Made by a program: the position numbers and the translations under genes
In this document: positions 34,414-43,909 of the stretch, in pieces
Position numbering within the stretch: position 1 is the first letter of the stretch
Layout: every line of letters begins with the position of its first letter
Assembly: GCA_905214195.1 (NCBI GenBank)
Contig: CAJMLH010000006.1
Coordinates: forward strand, 1 to 63,686
Direction: 5' to 3'
DNA from: an uncultured bacterium
Lineage (GTDB): Bacteria > Bacillota > Clostridia > Peptostreptococcales > Anaerovoracaceae
Length of the DNA: 63,686 nucleotides
The notes under the pieces: generated by a model
Told to the model about the DNA's origin: nothing
The model's input: the letters and a program-made list of their open reading frames with translations, nothing else
Database searches by the model: none

Positions 34414-36022
34414 CCACATAAGTATTAAAAACTTTGCTATAATAAAAAACACCGAAGTTGATTTCAACTCCGGTCTCAACATTATAACCGGCGAAACCGG
34501 TTCCGGAAAATCTATTGTAATCGAAGCTGTCAGCCTTGCCTTGGGAAGCCGTGCCGATTCTTCTTATGTGCGAACCGGAACCGATAAAGCTGTTATCCAA
34601 CTTGTCGGCACAATAGATGAGGAAGAATTCATAATCACAAGAGAGATTTCTCAGACGGGAAAAAACCTTTGCAAATTAAACGGCGAAATTGTAACTCTTT
34701 CTCAAATAGGACGCATTGCATCAAAGATGGCAGATATCCACGGTCAATATGATAACCAGTCTCTTTTGAATCCCGAATATCATATAGTTCTGTTAGATGC
34801 TTACAAGCATGACGAAACATGCCATTTAAAAGAAACTGTGTCCGAACTGTTTCAAAAGTACAGTAAATGCAAGAGTTCCCTTGCTCGCCTGCTGGCCGGA
34901 GAGAAAGAAAACGCCAGAAAACTTGATTTTTATAAATATGAATATGAAGAAATAAACAAAGCTCACCTGATTTTAGGTGAAGACAGGGAACTTGAAGATC
35001 GGGTGTCCCTTTTGCAAAACAGTGAGAAAATATATGATAATCTGAATCGGGCATACGGAACAATGTATGACGACTCTCCTTCTGCCATGGATGGGCTGAT
35101 GACCTGTGTAAAGGCTCTTGAAGAAATATCAGAATATTCATCGGAAATTTCTGCTGTAAGCGAAGAACTTAACGATTTATATTACCGGCTTGATGATTTA
35201 TGTCGTCAACTTAGTTCAATCAAAGATTCTATAGTATTTTCTCCTGCAGAGCTTGATGATGCTCTTATGAGACTTAATACTATAGATGATTTAAAGAAGA
35301 AGTACGGAAATACGATAGAAGATATTCTCCAATACAAAAAAAAGCTTGCAAAAACCCTTTCCGTTTCAGAAAATTTAGGTGATACAAAAACTGCACTTAT
35401 GAAAGAGCTTAAATCACTTAAATCACAGCTTTTAAGCGCTTGCAGCCTTCTTACCGAGGCGAGAAAGCAAAAGGCCTCTGAACTTGAGGATGCCATACAA
35501 AATGAGCTTCATGACCTTAATTTCAATGATTCATCTGTAAAAATTTCTATAGAGCCTTTAAGTGAACCTGACATAACGGGAATGGATAAAGTCGAAATCC
35601 TTATAACAACCAACAAAGGCGAACCTCTAAAGCCACTCTATAAAATAGTTTCAGGCGGTGAAATGTCACGAATTATGCTTGCATTCAAGAATATAATCAG
35701 TTCATATGACAATATACCTACGCTGATATTTGATGAGATAGATAACGGTATCAGCGGCATAACCGCCAGCATAGTAGGACGCAAGCTAAAGGAAATTGCT
35801 TCTTCTCATCAAGTAATATGCATAACCCACTTGCCTCAGATAGCTGCCGCAGGAGATTATAACTACAGAATTTACAAGGAGTCCGATGAGACAAGCACAT
35901 ACACATCTGTAGAGCCGCTTACAGAGGATAAGAAAGTTGAAGAAATTGCAAGACTCTTAGGCGGAACAGTTATAACAAAGACTACTCTTCAAAGTGCCAA
36001 AGAGCTTATACAAAGCTGTTAA
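34406..36022 (+). CDS. recN: DNA repair protein RecN
   Basis: This 538-residue SMC-like ATPase acts early in double-strand-break repair. It has the Walker A GETGSGKSIVIEA near the N-terminus, a central coiled-coil region, the ABC signature SGGEMSRIMLA, the Walker B LIFDEIDNGISG, and the ITHLPQIAA switch. It is slightly shorter than usual RecN (~550-570), with the loss within the coiled coil. It starts inside argR, so it is translationally coupled. A terminator follows at 36037. Confidence 0.95.
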   Translation: MISHISIKNFAIIKNTEVDFNSGLNIITGETGSGKSIVIEAVSLALGSRADSSYVRTGTDKAVIQLVGTIDEEEFIITREISQTGKNLCKLNGEIVTLSQIGRIASKMADIHGQYDNQSLLNPEYHIVLLDAYKHDETCHLKETVSELFQKYSKCKSSLARLLAGEKENARKLDFYKYEYEEINKAHLILGEDRELEDRVSLLQNSEKIYDNLNRAYGTMYDDSPSAMDGLMTCVKALEEISEYSSEISAVSEELNDLYYRLDDLCRQLSSIKDSIVFSPAELDDALMRLNTIDDLKKKYGNTIEDILQYKKKLAKTLSVSENLGDTKTALMKELKSLKSQLLSACSLLTEARKQKASELEDAIQNELHDLNFNDSSVKISIEPLSEPDITGMDKVEILITTNKGEPLKPLYKIVSGGEMSRIMLAFKNIISSYDNIPTLIFDEIDNGISGITASIVGRKLKEIASSHQVICITHLPQIAAAGDYNYRIYKESDETSTYTSVEPLTEDKKVEEIARLLGGTVITKTTLQSAKELIQSC

Positions 36023-36036
36023 TATAAAGAAAACAA

Positions 36037-36083
36037 CAGGCTGCCCTAATTGACTGAAAATTTGTCATCACAAGGACAGCCTG
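36037..36083. terminator. Terminator between recN and hydA
   Basis: CAGGCTG-c-CCT (36037-36047) pairs with AGG-a-CAGCCTG (36073-36083). A T-rich run follows on the plus strand, and an A-rich flank may allow action for the convergent hydA operon. Confidence 0.8.
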
Positions 36084-36114
36084 CTTTATTTTCTTCTTAT
36101 TATATATGAGGTTT

Positions 36115-37860
36115 TTATTTATCTTCTTCCATCATCTTAAGATCCCAGCTCTTTAAATCCGTATGTAAAAGTTTGTGAGCCTTATCAGACAGAGGACTTC
36201 CCAAATACTCTTCATATGTCAACTGAACGGCTGGATTTTCGTGAGAAAATCTTATATTGTTTTCTCTATCCAATTCATAAAGCTGTTCTCCTCGCCCTTC
36301 AGCCAATTCCAGTCCATCAACAAAAGGTTGGCCTCCGCCGCCTACACATCCGCCCGGACACGCCATGATTTCCACAAAATCATAGCTGACCTCACCTTTT
36401 CTTACCGCCTCTATCAACTCTTTGGTATTGGCAAGACCGCTGACAACTGCTACTTTGAGCTTAGTTCCTTTTATATCAAATGTCTCCTCTTTCCAACCCT
36501 TTACTCCTCTTACATCTTTAAATGCATCGGCTTTTGGGTTTTCGCCGGTTGCAAGGAAGTAGGCACTTCTCAAGGCAGCCTCCATAACGCCTCCGGTAAC
36601 TCCGAAAATTACAGCTGCTCCGGAACCCTCCCCGAATATATCATCAAACGGCATATCTGTCAAATCTTCAGGTTTTATATTGTCACTTCTGATAAACCTG
36701 TCCAGTTCCCTTGTGGTAAGCACCAAATCAACATCATAACCGTCTTCTTTATAATTTACCTGAGGAACTGTTCTTTCATATTTTTTAGCTATGCAAGGCA
36801 TAACAGAAAGAGAAAATACTTTGTCGGGATCAATTCCAAGTCTGTGGGCAACATATGTTTTTGCAATTGCTCCAAACATCTGCTGAGGTGACTTGGCAGT
36901 CGATAAATTGTCAACCATATCCGGATACTTAGTCTTTACAAACCTTACCCACCCCGGACAGCAGGAAGTGAACATAGGCCATGAATAATCTTCTCTATGG
37001 CTGAGCCTTTCAAGGAATTCGCTTCCCTCTTCCATAATGGTAAGGTCTGCGGAATAATTGGTATCGAAAACATAATCAACACCTATTTTCTTCAAAGCGC
37101 ACACTAATTTCCCGGTGGTACTTTCATCATCCGAAAGCCCGACCTGCTCTCCCCATGCAGTTCTTACGGCCGGCGCTATCTGAGCAATTACCACCTTTTC
37201 CGGATCACCAAGGGCATCATTGAGCAAATCTCTGTCATCTCTTTCCCTCAATGCTCCTACAGGACAATGGGTAATACACTGTCCACACAATGAACAGCCC
37301 GAATCTTCAAACGGAAGATTGTCTTTTACTCCTACTGTTGTCCTGTATCCTGTTCCGTGTAAATCCCATACACCGATTCCTTGTACTTTCTCGCATACCT
37401 GAATACATCTCATACATTTTATACACTTAGACGCATCCCTTATAAGCGGGAATTTATTGCTCCATCTGCTTTTTTCAGCAGTATTGTGACGAAAAGGACT
37501 TTTTATTATTCCTATATCATTGGCAATAGTCTGTAAAGTACAATTACCGCTTCTTACACAACTGGTACAATCTGAACAATGATCGGATAATAAAAGTTCT
37601 ACATTGAGTTTTCTTATTTTTCTGACTCTTGGACTATTAGTGGAGATTTCCATGCCGTCTCGGCACTCTGTATCACATGCAGTCACCAATTTCTCAGCTC
37701 CTATGAGTTCAACCAAACATATGCGGCATGCTGCGATTTCGTTTATATCCTTAAGAAAGCACAGATGAGGAATATGTATGCCTACTTTTTTGGCAGCTTC
37801 CATAATGGTAGTGCCCTCAGGAACGCTAATTTGCTGTCCGTTTATAGTCAATGTTACCAT
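36115..37860 (-). CDS. hydA: [FeFe] hydrogenase catalytic subunit
   Basis: This 581-residue enzyme makes or uses H2. In order: a [2Fe-2S] domain (C34, C45, C48, C62); a His-Cys cluster (H94, C98, C101, C107); two [4Fe-4S] clusters (C146-C156, C189-C199); and the H-cluster domain. TSCCPGW supplies the proton-relay C300 and ligand C301, MPCIAKKYE supplies C356, and ACPGGCVGGGGQP supplies C501 and C505. All ligands are present, so it should be active. It overlaps a gene for a GltD-like flavoprotein by 7 nt. That pairing resembles glutamate-synthase-linked (group A2) hydrogenases. Maturases (HydE/F/G) are not in this window. Confidence 0.95.
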   Translation of the reverse strand: MVTLTINGQQISVPEGTTIMEAAKKVGIHIPHLCFLKDINEIAACRICLVELIGAEKLVTACDTECRDGMEISTNSPRVRKIRKLNVELLLSDHCSDCTSCVRSGNCTLQTIANDIGIIKSPFRHNTAEKSRWSNKFPLIRDASKCIKCMRCIQVCEKVQGIGVWDLHGTGYRTTVGVKDNLPFEDSGCSLCGQCITHCPVGALRERDDRDLLNDALGDPEKVVIAQIAPAVRTAWGEQVGLSDDESTTGKLVCALKKIGVDYVFDTNYSADLTIMEEGSEFLERLSHREDYSWPMFTSCCPGWVRFVKTKYPDMVDNLSTAKSPQQMFGAIAKTYVAHRLGIDPDKVFSLSVMPCIAKKYERTVPQVNYKEDGYDVDLVLTTRELDRFIRSDNIKPEDLTDMPFDDIFGEGSGAAVIFGVTGGVMEAALRSAYFLATGENPKADAFKDVRGVKGWKEETFDIKGTKLKVAVVSGLANTKELIEAVRKGEVSYDFVEIMACPGGCVGGGGQPFVDGLELAEGRGEQLYELDRENNIRFSHENPAVQLTYEEYLGSPLSDKAHKLLHTDLKSWDLKMMEEDK

Positions 37861-39710
37861 TTTGTATTCCTACCTCCTCTGAATGCTCCGAATCCATGAT
37901 AATCGCATCTCAAACATCTTGAAGCTTCCTGCATTGCTTCTTCAAATGTCATACCGTATTCCACTTCATCAAAATCACTTTCTCTTTGCTTATCATATCT
38001 TTCTTTCATCTCGACTCTGCCGCATGGAGTCAAATCTAAAAGTTCAGGCAAAGGAATATCTACATCTACCTCTATCTCGTGATTGAATCCCAGATAGGAG
38101 TCTATATTGGCAGCCGCAACTTTACCTGCTGCCACCGCATTTATTACACTTGACGGTCCTGTAACACAGTCCCCTCCTGCATATGTTCCGCTTACCATAT
38201 CTACTATACTGCTTTTTTCGGCACGGATATTTCCCCTGAATACAGGGATTCCGTATTCCTCAAAGAATCCTATGTCGGTAGCCTGACCGATTGCGGAAAT
38301 TATAATATCACAAGGTATCTTCTCTTCTTTTTCCGAAGAATCCATTGGCTTAGGTCTTCCTGACTTGTCAGCCTGCCCTGCAATCTGCGGTTTTACCCAA
38401 AGTGCCTTTACTCTGCCCTTTTTATCTGTCTGTATTCTTGCAGGAGACTTAAGCTGCAACAAACTGCATCCTTCGGCAACGGCTGCTCCTATTTCTTCAG
38501 GCAAAGCGGTCATATCATCTCTGCGGCGTCTATATACGATACTTACATCTGTAGCTCCAAGTCTCTTGGCTGTTCTTGCCACATCCATAGCCACATTGCC
38601 TCCGCCTATTACCACTACAGTCTTATTTTTAAAGTCAGGCATTGCATCATCGCCTATGCCTCTTAACATTTCAACAGCAGGAATTACACCTTTTGCATAT
38701 TCTCCCGGTATTCCTATGCTCTTGGCATTATGAGAGCCTATTGAGATATATGTTGCATCGTAATTTTCTCTTATCTCCGATATTGCCTGCGGAGTTGAAA
38801 CATCATAGTCCAGCTTACATTCAACGCCTGCCGATAATATACTGTCAATATCCCATTGCAGTCTTTCTCTCGGAAGTCTGTAATTAGGTATTCCGTATCT
38901 TAACATTCCGCCAAGCTGCGCTCTTTTTTCAAACACCGTAACTTTATGTCCCATTATAGAAAGGAAAAATGCCGCAGATAATCCTGACGGACCTCCACCT
39001 ATAACTGCAATCTTCTTTCCGGTATCGTCCATTCTTTTAGGTACGGGAACATCCTTGCAGTTATCTACTGCAAATCGTTTAAGTCCCCTTATATTTACAG
39101 GAGAGTCTACAAGAGTTCTCCTGCACCTTGCTTCGCAAGGATGTTCGCATATAAATGCGCATACTGTAGGGAACGGATTATCCTTTCTTATCAATCTTAC
39201 AGCATCGTCATATCTGCCTGCTTTGAGCAAAGTTATATATCCCGGTACATCCACACCTGCCGGACACATTGCAACACAAGGAACAGGCTGTGCATAATTT
39301 CTTACATTTTCACTGCATGTATTATTTTTGATATGGGATTCAAAATCTTCTCTGTATCCCTTGATACCTCTGAGTACCATTTTAGCCGCTTCCGTACCTA
39401 TAGCACAATCCGCCGACACGCTTACAGCCTCTGCCGTGCTCTGCAAAATCTCCAAATCCTCCATTGAAGTTTCTTCATTCATATCAAGAATTTTATCTAT
39501 AATAAGCTGAAGCTGGCCCAGTCCTACTCGGCACGGAGTACATTTGCCGCAACTTTGAGAATGGCACATACGCAAAAATGAGGCTGTAAGGTCTACAGGG
39601 CATTGACCCGGAGGACTTGCAGCTATTCTTCGTTCAAAATCTTTGTAAAGTTCATCTACGGTTTTTTGTGTAAAATCCCGTGACTTTATAAAAAGTCTTT
39701 CCACTATCAT
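37854..39710 (-). CDS. NuoF-tail/GltD-like flavoprotein partner of the hydrogenase
   Basis: This is a 618-residue redox protein. Residues ~30-115 match the C-terminal iron-sulfur part of NuoF (SCGKCTPCR and C102). A cysteine-rich linker (~144-200) with CEARCRR leads to a GltD-like FAD domain (GGGPSG at 238) and an NAD(P) domain (GGGNVAMDVA at ~369). The C-terminal region has CLRCD. There is no NuoF FMN domain. It probably passes electrons between NAD(P)H and HydA. The ATG at 39710 overlaps the EamA stop (ATGA); GTG at 39704 has a better Shine-Dalgarno distance (GGAGG, 7 nt), so the start may be two codons later. Confidence 0.85.
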   Translation of the reverse strand: MIVERLFIKSRDFTQKTVDELYKDFERRIAASPPGQCPVDLTASFLRMCHSQSCGKCTPCRVGLGQLQLIIDKILDMNEETSMEDLEILQSTAEAVSVSADCAIGTEAAKMVLRGIKGYREDFESHIKNNTCSENVRNYAQPVPCVAMCPAGVDVPGYITLLKAGRYDDAVRLIRKDNPFPTVCAFICEHPCEARCRRTLVDSPVNIRGLKRFAVDNCKDVPVPKRMDDTGKKIAVIGGGPSGLSAAFFLSIMGHKVTVFEKRAQLGGMLRYGIPNYRLPRERLQWDIDSILSAGVECKLDYDVSTPQAISEIRENYDATYISIGSHNAKSIGIPGEYAKGVIPAVEMLRGIGDDAMPDFKNKTVVVIGGGNVAMDVARTAKRLGATDVSIVYRRRRDDMTALPEEIGAAVAEGCSLLQLKSPARIQTDKKGRVKALWVKPQIAGQADKSGRPKPMDSSEKEEKIPCDIIISAIGQATDIGFFEEYGIPVFRGNIRAEKSSIVDMVSGTYAGGDCVTGPSSVINAVAAGKVAAANIDSYLGFNHEIEVDVDIPLPELLDLTPCGRVEMKERYDKQRESDFDEVEYGMTFEEAMQEASRCLRCDYHGFGAFRGGRNTKW

Positions 39711-40609
39711 ACCTCCTTGATGTTTTTCTTTCTTCCAAATGATTTAAAATCTATTTCCATTATAAGTATACTTGCAAGCATAAGAACTGCTCCGATATAT
39801 GCCTTTGCAGACAATACCTCTCCTGCAAAGAAGTATGCCACTATAGCTGCAAATACAGGCTCAAGGGTAAATATAACACCTACATGGGAAGCAGTAGTAT
39901 ACTGCTGAGCCACCGGTTGAAGTACAAATGCAACTCCTGTACAGAACACCGAAAGAAATATTACGGCACCCCATACTTGCCCTGTTTCCGGAAGCTGAGG
40001 CGTTTCTACAATAAATGCCATTATTAAATTTAAAGTTCCTGTTACACCAAGCTGAAACACCCCTAAATTGTATGCATCTACTTCCTCATGGCTTACAGCC
40101 TTTTCTGTAAGCAAAAGATCCACCGCATACGCTACCGCACACATAAGGCAGAGCAAATCACCTTTCAGATGGTTCATGTTTATTGAAAAATCATCTCCCA
40201 AAGTCAAAAGTGCAATTCCTACAAAACATAAGATTACAACGAATGTAAGCTTTTTGCCGGGAGACTTTCTGAAGAAAAGCCATCCCAATATAGGAGTAAA
40301 AATAACTGTCAGAGCACATAGAAATCCCGAATTTGAAAGAGAAGTGTATTTTACACCGAAAGTAGCTCCTATGTATACAAATACCAACGCAAATCCAACA
40401 AGGAGACTGTACTTCAGTGTCGTTTTGTTCACCGTTTTAATCTTTTTAAAAGAAATCAGCGCCGCTATTGCAAAAGCGCCCAAAAATCTAAAAGCATTCA
40501 ATGTGAACGGATCCAATTCCACAAGGCTGATATCCATCAATAGATACGAAACACCCCAACAAAGCGTTACCAATATTAAGATTCCGTCTGCCCTAACCTG
40601 TTTTGTCAT
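39707..40609 (-). CDS. EamA/DMT-family transporter
   Basis: This 300-residue membrane protein has ten hydrophobic segments arranged as two EamA repeats. It belongs to the drug/metabolite transporter superfamily (RhaT/YdcZ-like exporters of amino acids or metabolites). The start MTKQVRADGILILVTLCWGV and the later SHVGVIFTLEPVFAA are characteristic. The substrate is unknown. It begins 3 bp after holA and overlaps the GltD-like gene by 4 nt, so it is an internal gene of the comEC-to-hydA operon. GGATG precedes the ATG. Confidence 0.88.
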   Translation of the reverse strand: MTKQVRADGILILVTLCWGVSYLLMDISLVELDPFTLNAFRFLGAFAIAALISFKKIKTVNKTTLKYSLLVGFALVFVYIGATFGVKYTSLSNSGFLCALTVIFTPILGWLFFRKSPGKKLTFVVILCFVGIALLTLGDDFSINMNHLKGDLLCLMCAVAYAVDLLLTEKAVSHEEVDAYNLGVFQLGVTGTLNLIMAFIVETPQLPETGQVWGAVIFLSVFCTGVAFVLQPVAQQYTTASHVGVIFTLEPVFAAIVAYFFAGEVLSAKAYIGAVLMLASILIMEIDFKSFGRKKNIKEV

Positions 40610-40612
40610 AAT

Positions 40613-41662
40613 TTACATCCTTCCGATAATCAACTCAATTATTAAGTTCTGATCCATAGCTCCTGTTTTTATGTTTCTGTCTGCCTGATAAAGCTGAATC
40701 AAAATATCTTTCAATTTATTCAGCGTAAATTTGTCACCAAAAGCCATGGCTTTTTTAACCCTATAAGGATTTACCTTGAGAATTCCCGGTATTTCCTGCC
40801 TGTCCGCACCGTCCTGATACAGTTCCTTGGCCTCCGTCATAAGTTCAAACTGACTTATCAAAAGTCCCAAAACGGAATAAACATCTCCGCCGGTACCTAC
40901 AATATTGTTAAATAACCTCAAAGCGACATCTTTATGACCGGAAGTTACTGCATCTAAAAAATCAAATGCAAATCTGTCAAGATCCCCTTTCAGCGTAGCG
41001 TCTATATCCTCCTCAGATATAAAATCGCCGTCGCTATATGCCAATATCTTTTTTATATCATTTTCGAGGTTAAATATTCTATATTCACTTTCTCTGTTAA
41101 AATATCCTGTTTCATCTATAAGATATTTGAGAGTAGCTCTGCTTATCTGCCTGCCTGCCGCTTTAAATCGCTTCTCGGCAAAGGCCGAAAGCTGTTTTCT
41201 GTCGAGCCTGTCAAATGCATATACTTGGTGTTCTTTTTTTAAATATTTTACCAGTACACTGCTGTCACTTGGCTTCACACATGAAAGAACAAGAATAGTT
41301 GACGGATTGGGATTCTTCATATATTCAATGAGATTTTCAATATCCCTTTCCGTAAATCCTTTAGCATTTTTTTTGGAAAGCGGCGGAAAATCATAAGCCC
41401 ATATAATCCTTTTCTCTGAAAAAACAGAAAAAGTATCACAAGCCGCCAATAAGGACTCTGTTCCCTCCCCATCGCTTATTTTCACAAAATCCATGCTGCG
41501 CATAGAACTATCCACAAATTTATCAGTCAGTGAATTACAAGCCCATTCTGTAAGATATTCTTCTTCACCATACATGAAAATAATATTTTCAAAATTTTTT
41601 TTGCTCAGATCTTTATGAAAAGTCTGAAAAGCATGCTCCGCCGAGGTGTTCTTATATGCCAT
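40613..41662 (-). CDS. holA: DNA polymerase III delta subunit
   Basis: This 349-residue clamp-loader subunit opens the beta clamp. It has an AAA+-like N-terminal fold beginning IIFMYGEEEYLTEW, the middle LSAFAEKRFKAAGRQISRATLKYLI region, and the C-terminal collar helices ending DRNIKTGAMDQNLIIELII. That order matches HolA of Firmicutes. The ATG at 41662 has AAGG upstream. An in-frame TTG two codons earlier is less likely. It overlaps the end of comEC by 11 nt, which is the common comEC-holA arrangement. Confidence 0.9.
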   Translation of the reverse strand: MAYKNTSAEHAFQTFHKDLSKKNFENIIFMYGEEEYLTEWACNSLTDKFVDSSMRSMDFVKISDGEGTESLLAACDTFSVFSEKRIIWAYDFPPLSKKNAKGFTERDIENLIEYMKNPNPSTILVLSCVKPSDSSVLVKYLKKEHQVYAFDRLDRKQLSAFAEKRFKAAGRQISRATLKYLIDETGYFNRESEYRIFNLENDIKKILAYSDGDFISEEDIDATLKGDLDRFAFDFLDAVTSGHKDVALRLFNNIVGTGGDVYSVLGLLISQFELMTEAKELYQDGADRQEIPGILKVNPYRVKKAMAFGDKFTLNKLKDILIQLYQADRNIKTGAMDQNLIIELIIGRM

Positions 41663-43745
41663 ACCCAACCTTTTCTTCTGTCATAACATGGTATTCAACA
41701 GTTTCTCCGAAAGAAAAGCCTATTGCTCCATGTATATCGTTTCTAAGTAATATTATACAATTTTTATGACAGTTTTCAATAATTTTCGGAGCCGGATGTC
41801 CGTAATTATTTTTGCCGACTTGTATAACACAAACCTTTGGAGACACTGCTTCAAGGAACTCGTCACATGTGCTGTCTTTACTCCCATGATGACCGATTTT
41901 CAATATATCTGCTTTTAGCCTGTCTGTTCCCTCATAAAATTCAATCATATCTTTTTCGCCTTTTATATCAAGGTCTCCTGTTATAAGAATCCTGTAACCC
42001 TCGTAATTAACCATAAATACAGAACAATTTTCATTTTCATCCTGCTCATTTGATATCTCAATCGGCCATAATGTTTCTATGTATACATCCTCGCTCACCC
42101 TGAAATTTGTTCCGGCAGTTGCTTTTGTCACAACTTTATCTATCATTCCCGCCTCATTCAGCTCCTGTATCCCTTTATAATGGTCAGTATGAAGATGGGT
42201 AGCTATGGCCATATCCACCTTTCTGCAACCGTTCTTAAGCAAATACGGCTTAAGTATATTGTTTCCTACTTTGTAATTTACACTGCCTCCTCCATCTATT
42301 AAAACATCTGTCTCTTTGTCTCTTATATGTATGCAGTCGCCTTGTCCCACATCTACAAATACCACTTCATCTTGTGAAATAGGTTCCCCACAAAGACCTC
42401 CTGCAATGACAGCAACAGCGGCAAATACAGCTGTCGACAAAATTATCTTCTTCCACTCTCTTCTAAGCCTTAATATTTCAAAGGTCTCAGAGGCAGCAAA
42501 AAAGATTGCCATATAAAATAGTACAACAACTGCTACAGGCGGACTTATAACATCTATTGCACCTTTGCCGTTCATAGCAGAAATTTCATTGATTTTCTCA
42601 GTAAAAACAACTAAGGATTTTAATATATATTCTATAGCTTCTATTTCAATACCAAGACAAAATAAGATAAAATATACAACAGCAAAAGGCATAAGTATTC
42701 CTACAATATATACGACAGGAATGTTGGCAGCAAAAGAAGTCAAGGAGAATGAGTTGAAAACAAATATCTGATATGGAATAAGTCCTGCATTTACAGCAAA
42801 CATTACAGCTACACTTTCCGGAATCTTAGAACTTATATGTGGTAAAAAAAATGCTATTGACGCAGCCGCAAGAAAAGACATCTGAAAACCCGTATTAAGC
42901 ACAGTCAATGGTTCCTTAATAATAAGAACTATCATAACTGCACTCATTGCACTTAAAAAATCATACTTCCTATCATAATATTCTGCCGCTGACTTAAGAA
43001 GAATCATCCCTGACGCCCTTATTACCGAGGGAGTCCACGAAGCAAGAATACCTGCTGTCATAAGTGTTGCACACAGAAACAAAAGCCTAAACCGTGTAAG
43101 GCGTTTGCCTGATATTCTTTTTATTAGATTATAAAGAATACTTATATGCAGACCGCTGACTGCAAGCACATGAGCAGTACCGTTAATTTTAAAATTTTCA
43201 TAAGTTTCTTCTTCTAAATAGGAAGTGTCTCCAAAAAGTATTCCTGCTGTAAGTCCTCTGACCTCGCCGGATATATGCTGTGTAAACAAATATTTTTTCT
43301 CTATTAGTTTACGCTCCAGTTTCAGCAAACGACTCTCATCATCTTCAATTATCTCAAAATTTTTCACCGTTGCTACAGCATATATTCCCTTACTTCTAAG
43401 ATATTTTCCGTAATCAAAACATCCGGGATTGCGCCTTTTGACCGGTTCATCCAAATACGCTGCAAATCTTATTTTCTTTTTATACAGTGAATATGGTTTT
43501 GCAAGTTCTTTATAATATGAAATCAATATCAGCGGTGACTCGTATTTAACTGCTCCCTCAAGTGCCACTGTAAATTTGTATCCTTCTTTCTCTTTTTCGA
43601 TATCTTTTACAATTCCTTCATAAATTTCATCTTCTTTTTCAATGTGGGCTAAAAGAGGGTTTTCAGGCGAAAATCCTGCCATATCAGCATAAAGAGTGAT
43701 AAGCACGACAATAATTGCCACAAAGAAAAGCTTTCTCCTTATCAT
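41652..43745 (-). CDS. comEC: DNA uptake channel protein ComEC/Rec2
   Basis: This 697-residue membrane protein forms the inner-membrane channel for natural transformation. It has an N-terminal soluble (OB-like) domain, a central Competence domain with several membrane helices including NGTAHVLAVSGLHISILYNL, and a C-terminal metallo-beta-lactamase-like domain (VFVDVGQGDCI, THLHTDHYKG, KIGHHGSKDS). It appears complete. No comEA lies beside it, and other competence genes are not in the window, so competence of this organism is uncertain. It is first in an operon with holA, EamA, the GltD-like gene and hydA. Its promoter holds a palindrome. Confidence 0.93.
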   Translation of the reverse strand: MIRRKLFFVAIIVVLITLYADMAGFSPENPLLAHIEKEDEIYEGIVKDIEKEKEGYKFTVALEGAVKYESPLILISYYKELAKPYSLYKKKIRFAAYLDEPVKRRNPGCFDYGKYLRSKGIYAVATVKNFEIIEDDESRLLKLERKLIEKKYLFTQHISGEVRGLTAGILFGDTSYLEEETYENFKINGTAHVLAVSGLHISILYNLIKRISGKRLTRFRLLFLCATLMTAGILASWTPSVIRASGMILLKSAAEYYDRKYDFLSAMSAVMIVLIIKEPLTVLNTGFQMSFLAAASIAFFLPHISSKIPESVAVMFAVNAGLIPYQIFVFNSFSLTSFAANIPVVYIVGILMPFAVVYFILFCLGIEIEAIEYILKSLVVFTEKINEISAMNGKGAIDVISPPVAVVVLFYMAIFFAASETFEILRLRREWKKIILSTAVFAAVAVIAGGLCGEPISQDEVVFVDVGQGDCIHIRDKETDVLIDGGGSVNYKVGNNILKPYLLKNGCRKVDMAIATHLHTDHYKGIQELNEAGMIDKVVTKATAGTNFRVSEDVYIETLWPIEISNEQDENENCSVFMVNYEGYRILITGDLDIKGEKDMIEFYEGTDRLKADILKIGHHGSKDSTCDEFLEAVSPKVCVIQVGKNNYGHPAPKIIENCHKNCIILLRNDIHGAIGFSFGETVEYHVMTEEKVGYGI

Positions 43746-43782
43746 TGGGAGTCCTTTCTGTCAAGGCCGTCTATCTTTTTAC

Positions 43783-43811
43783 ATTATATTCCATTTTATG
43801 GAATTGTTCAA
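43783..43811 (-). promoter_or_regulatory. Promoter of the comEC-holA-EamA-GltD-hydA operon with palindromic spacer
   Basis: On the minus strand there is TTGAAC (43806-43811), a 17-bp spacer and TATAAT (43783-43788). The dyad ATTCCAT-N3-ATGGAAT (43788-43804) has perfect 7-bp arms and fills the spacer. A repressor bound there would cover the promoter. Confidence 0.6.
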
Positions 43812-43868
43812 CCGTAGAATGAAATTTAGTCCATATTGTTGATTTTACTTAACTTGGACAAAATTATG

Positions 43869-43877
43869 TGTTATAAT
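43869..43877 (+). promoter_or_regulatory. Extended -10 promoter of the PBP gene
   Basis: TGTTATAAT gives a TG-N-TATAAT extended -10 about 33 bp before the TTG start. No good -35 is visible, as is usual for extended -10 promoters. Confidence 0.5.
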
Positions 43878-43909
43878 AAAGAAGATTATGGCAGAAAGTA
43901 GGTGAAATT

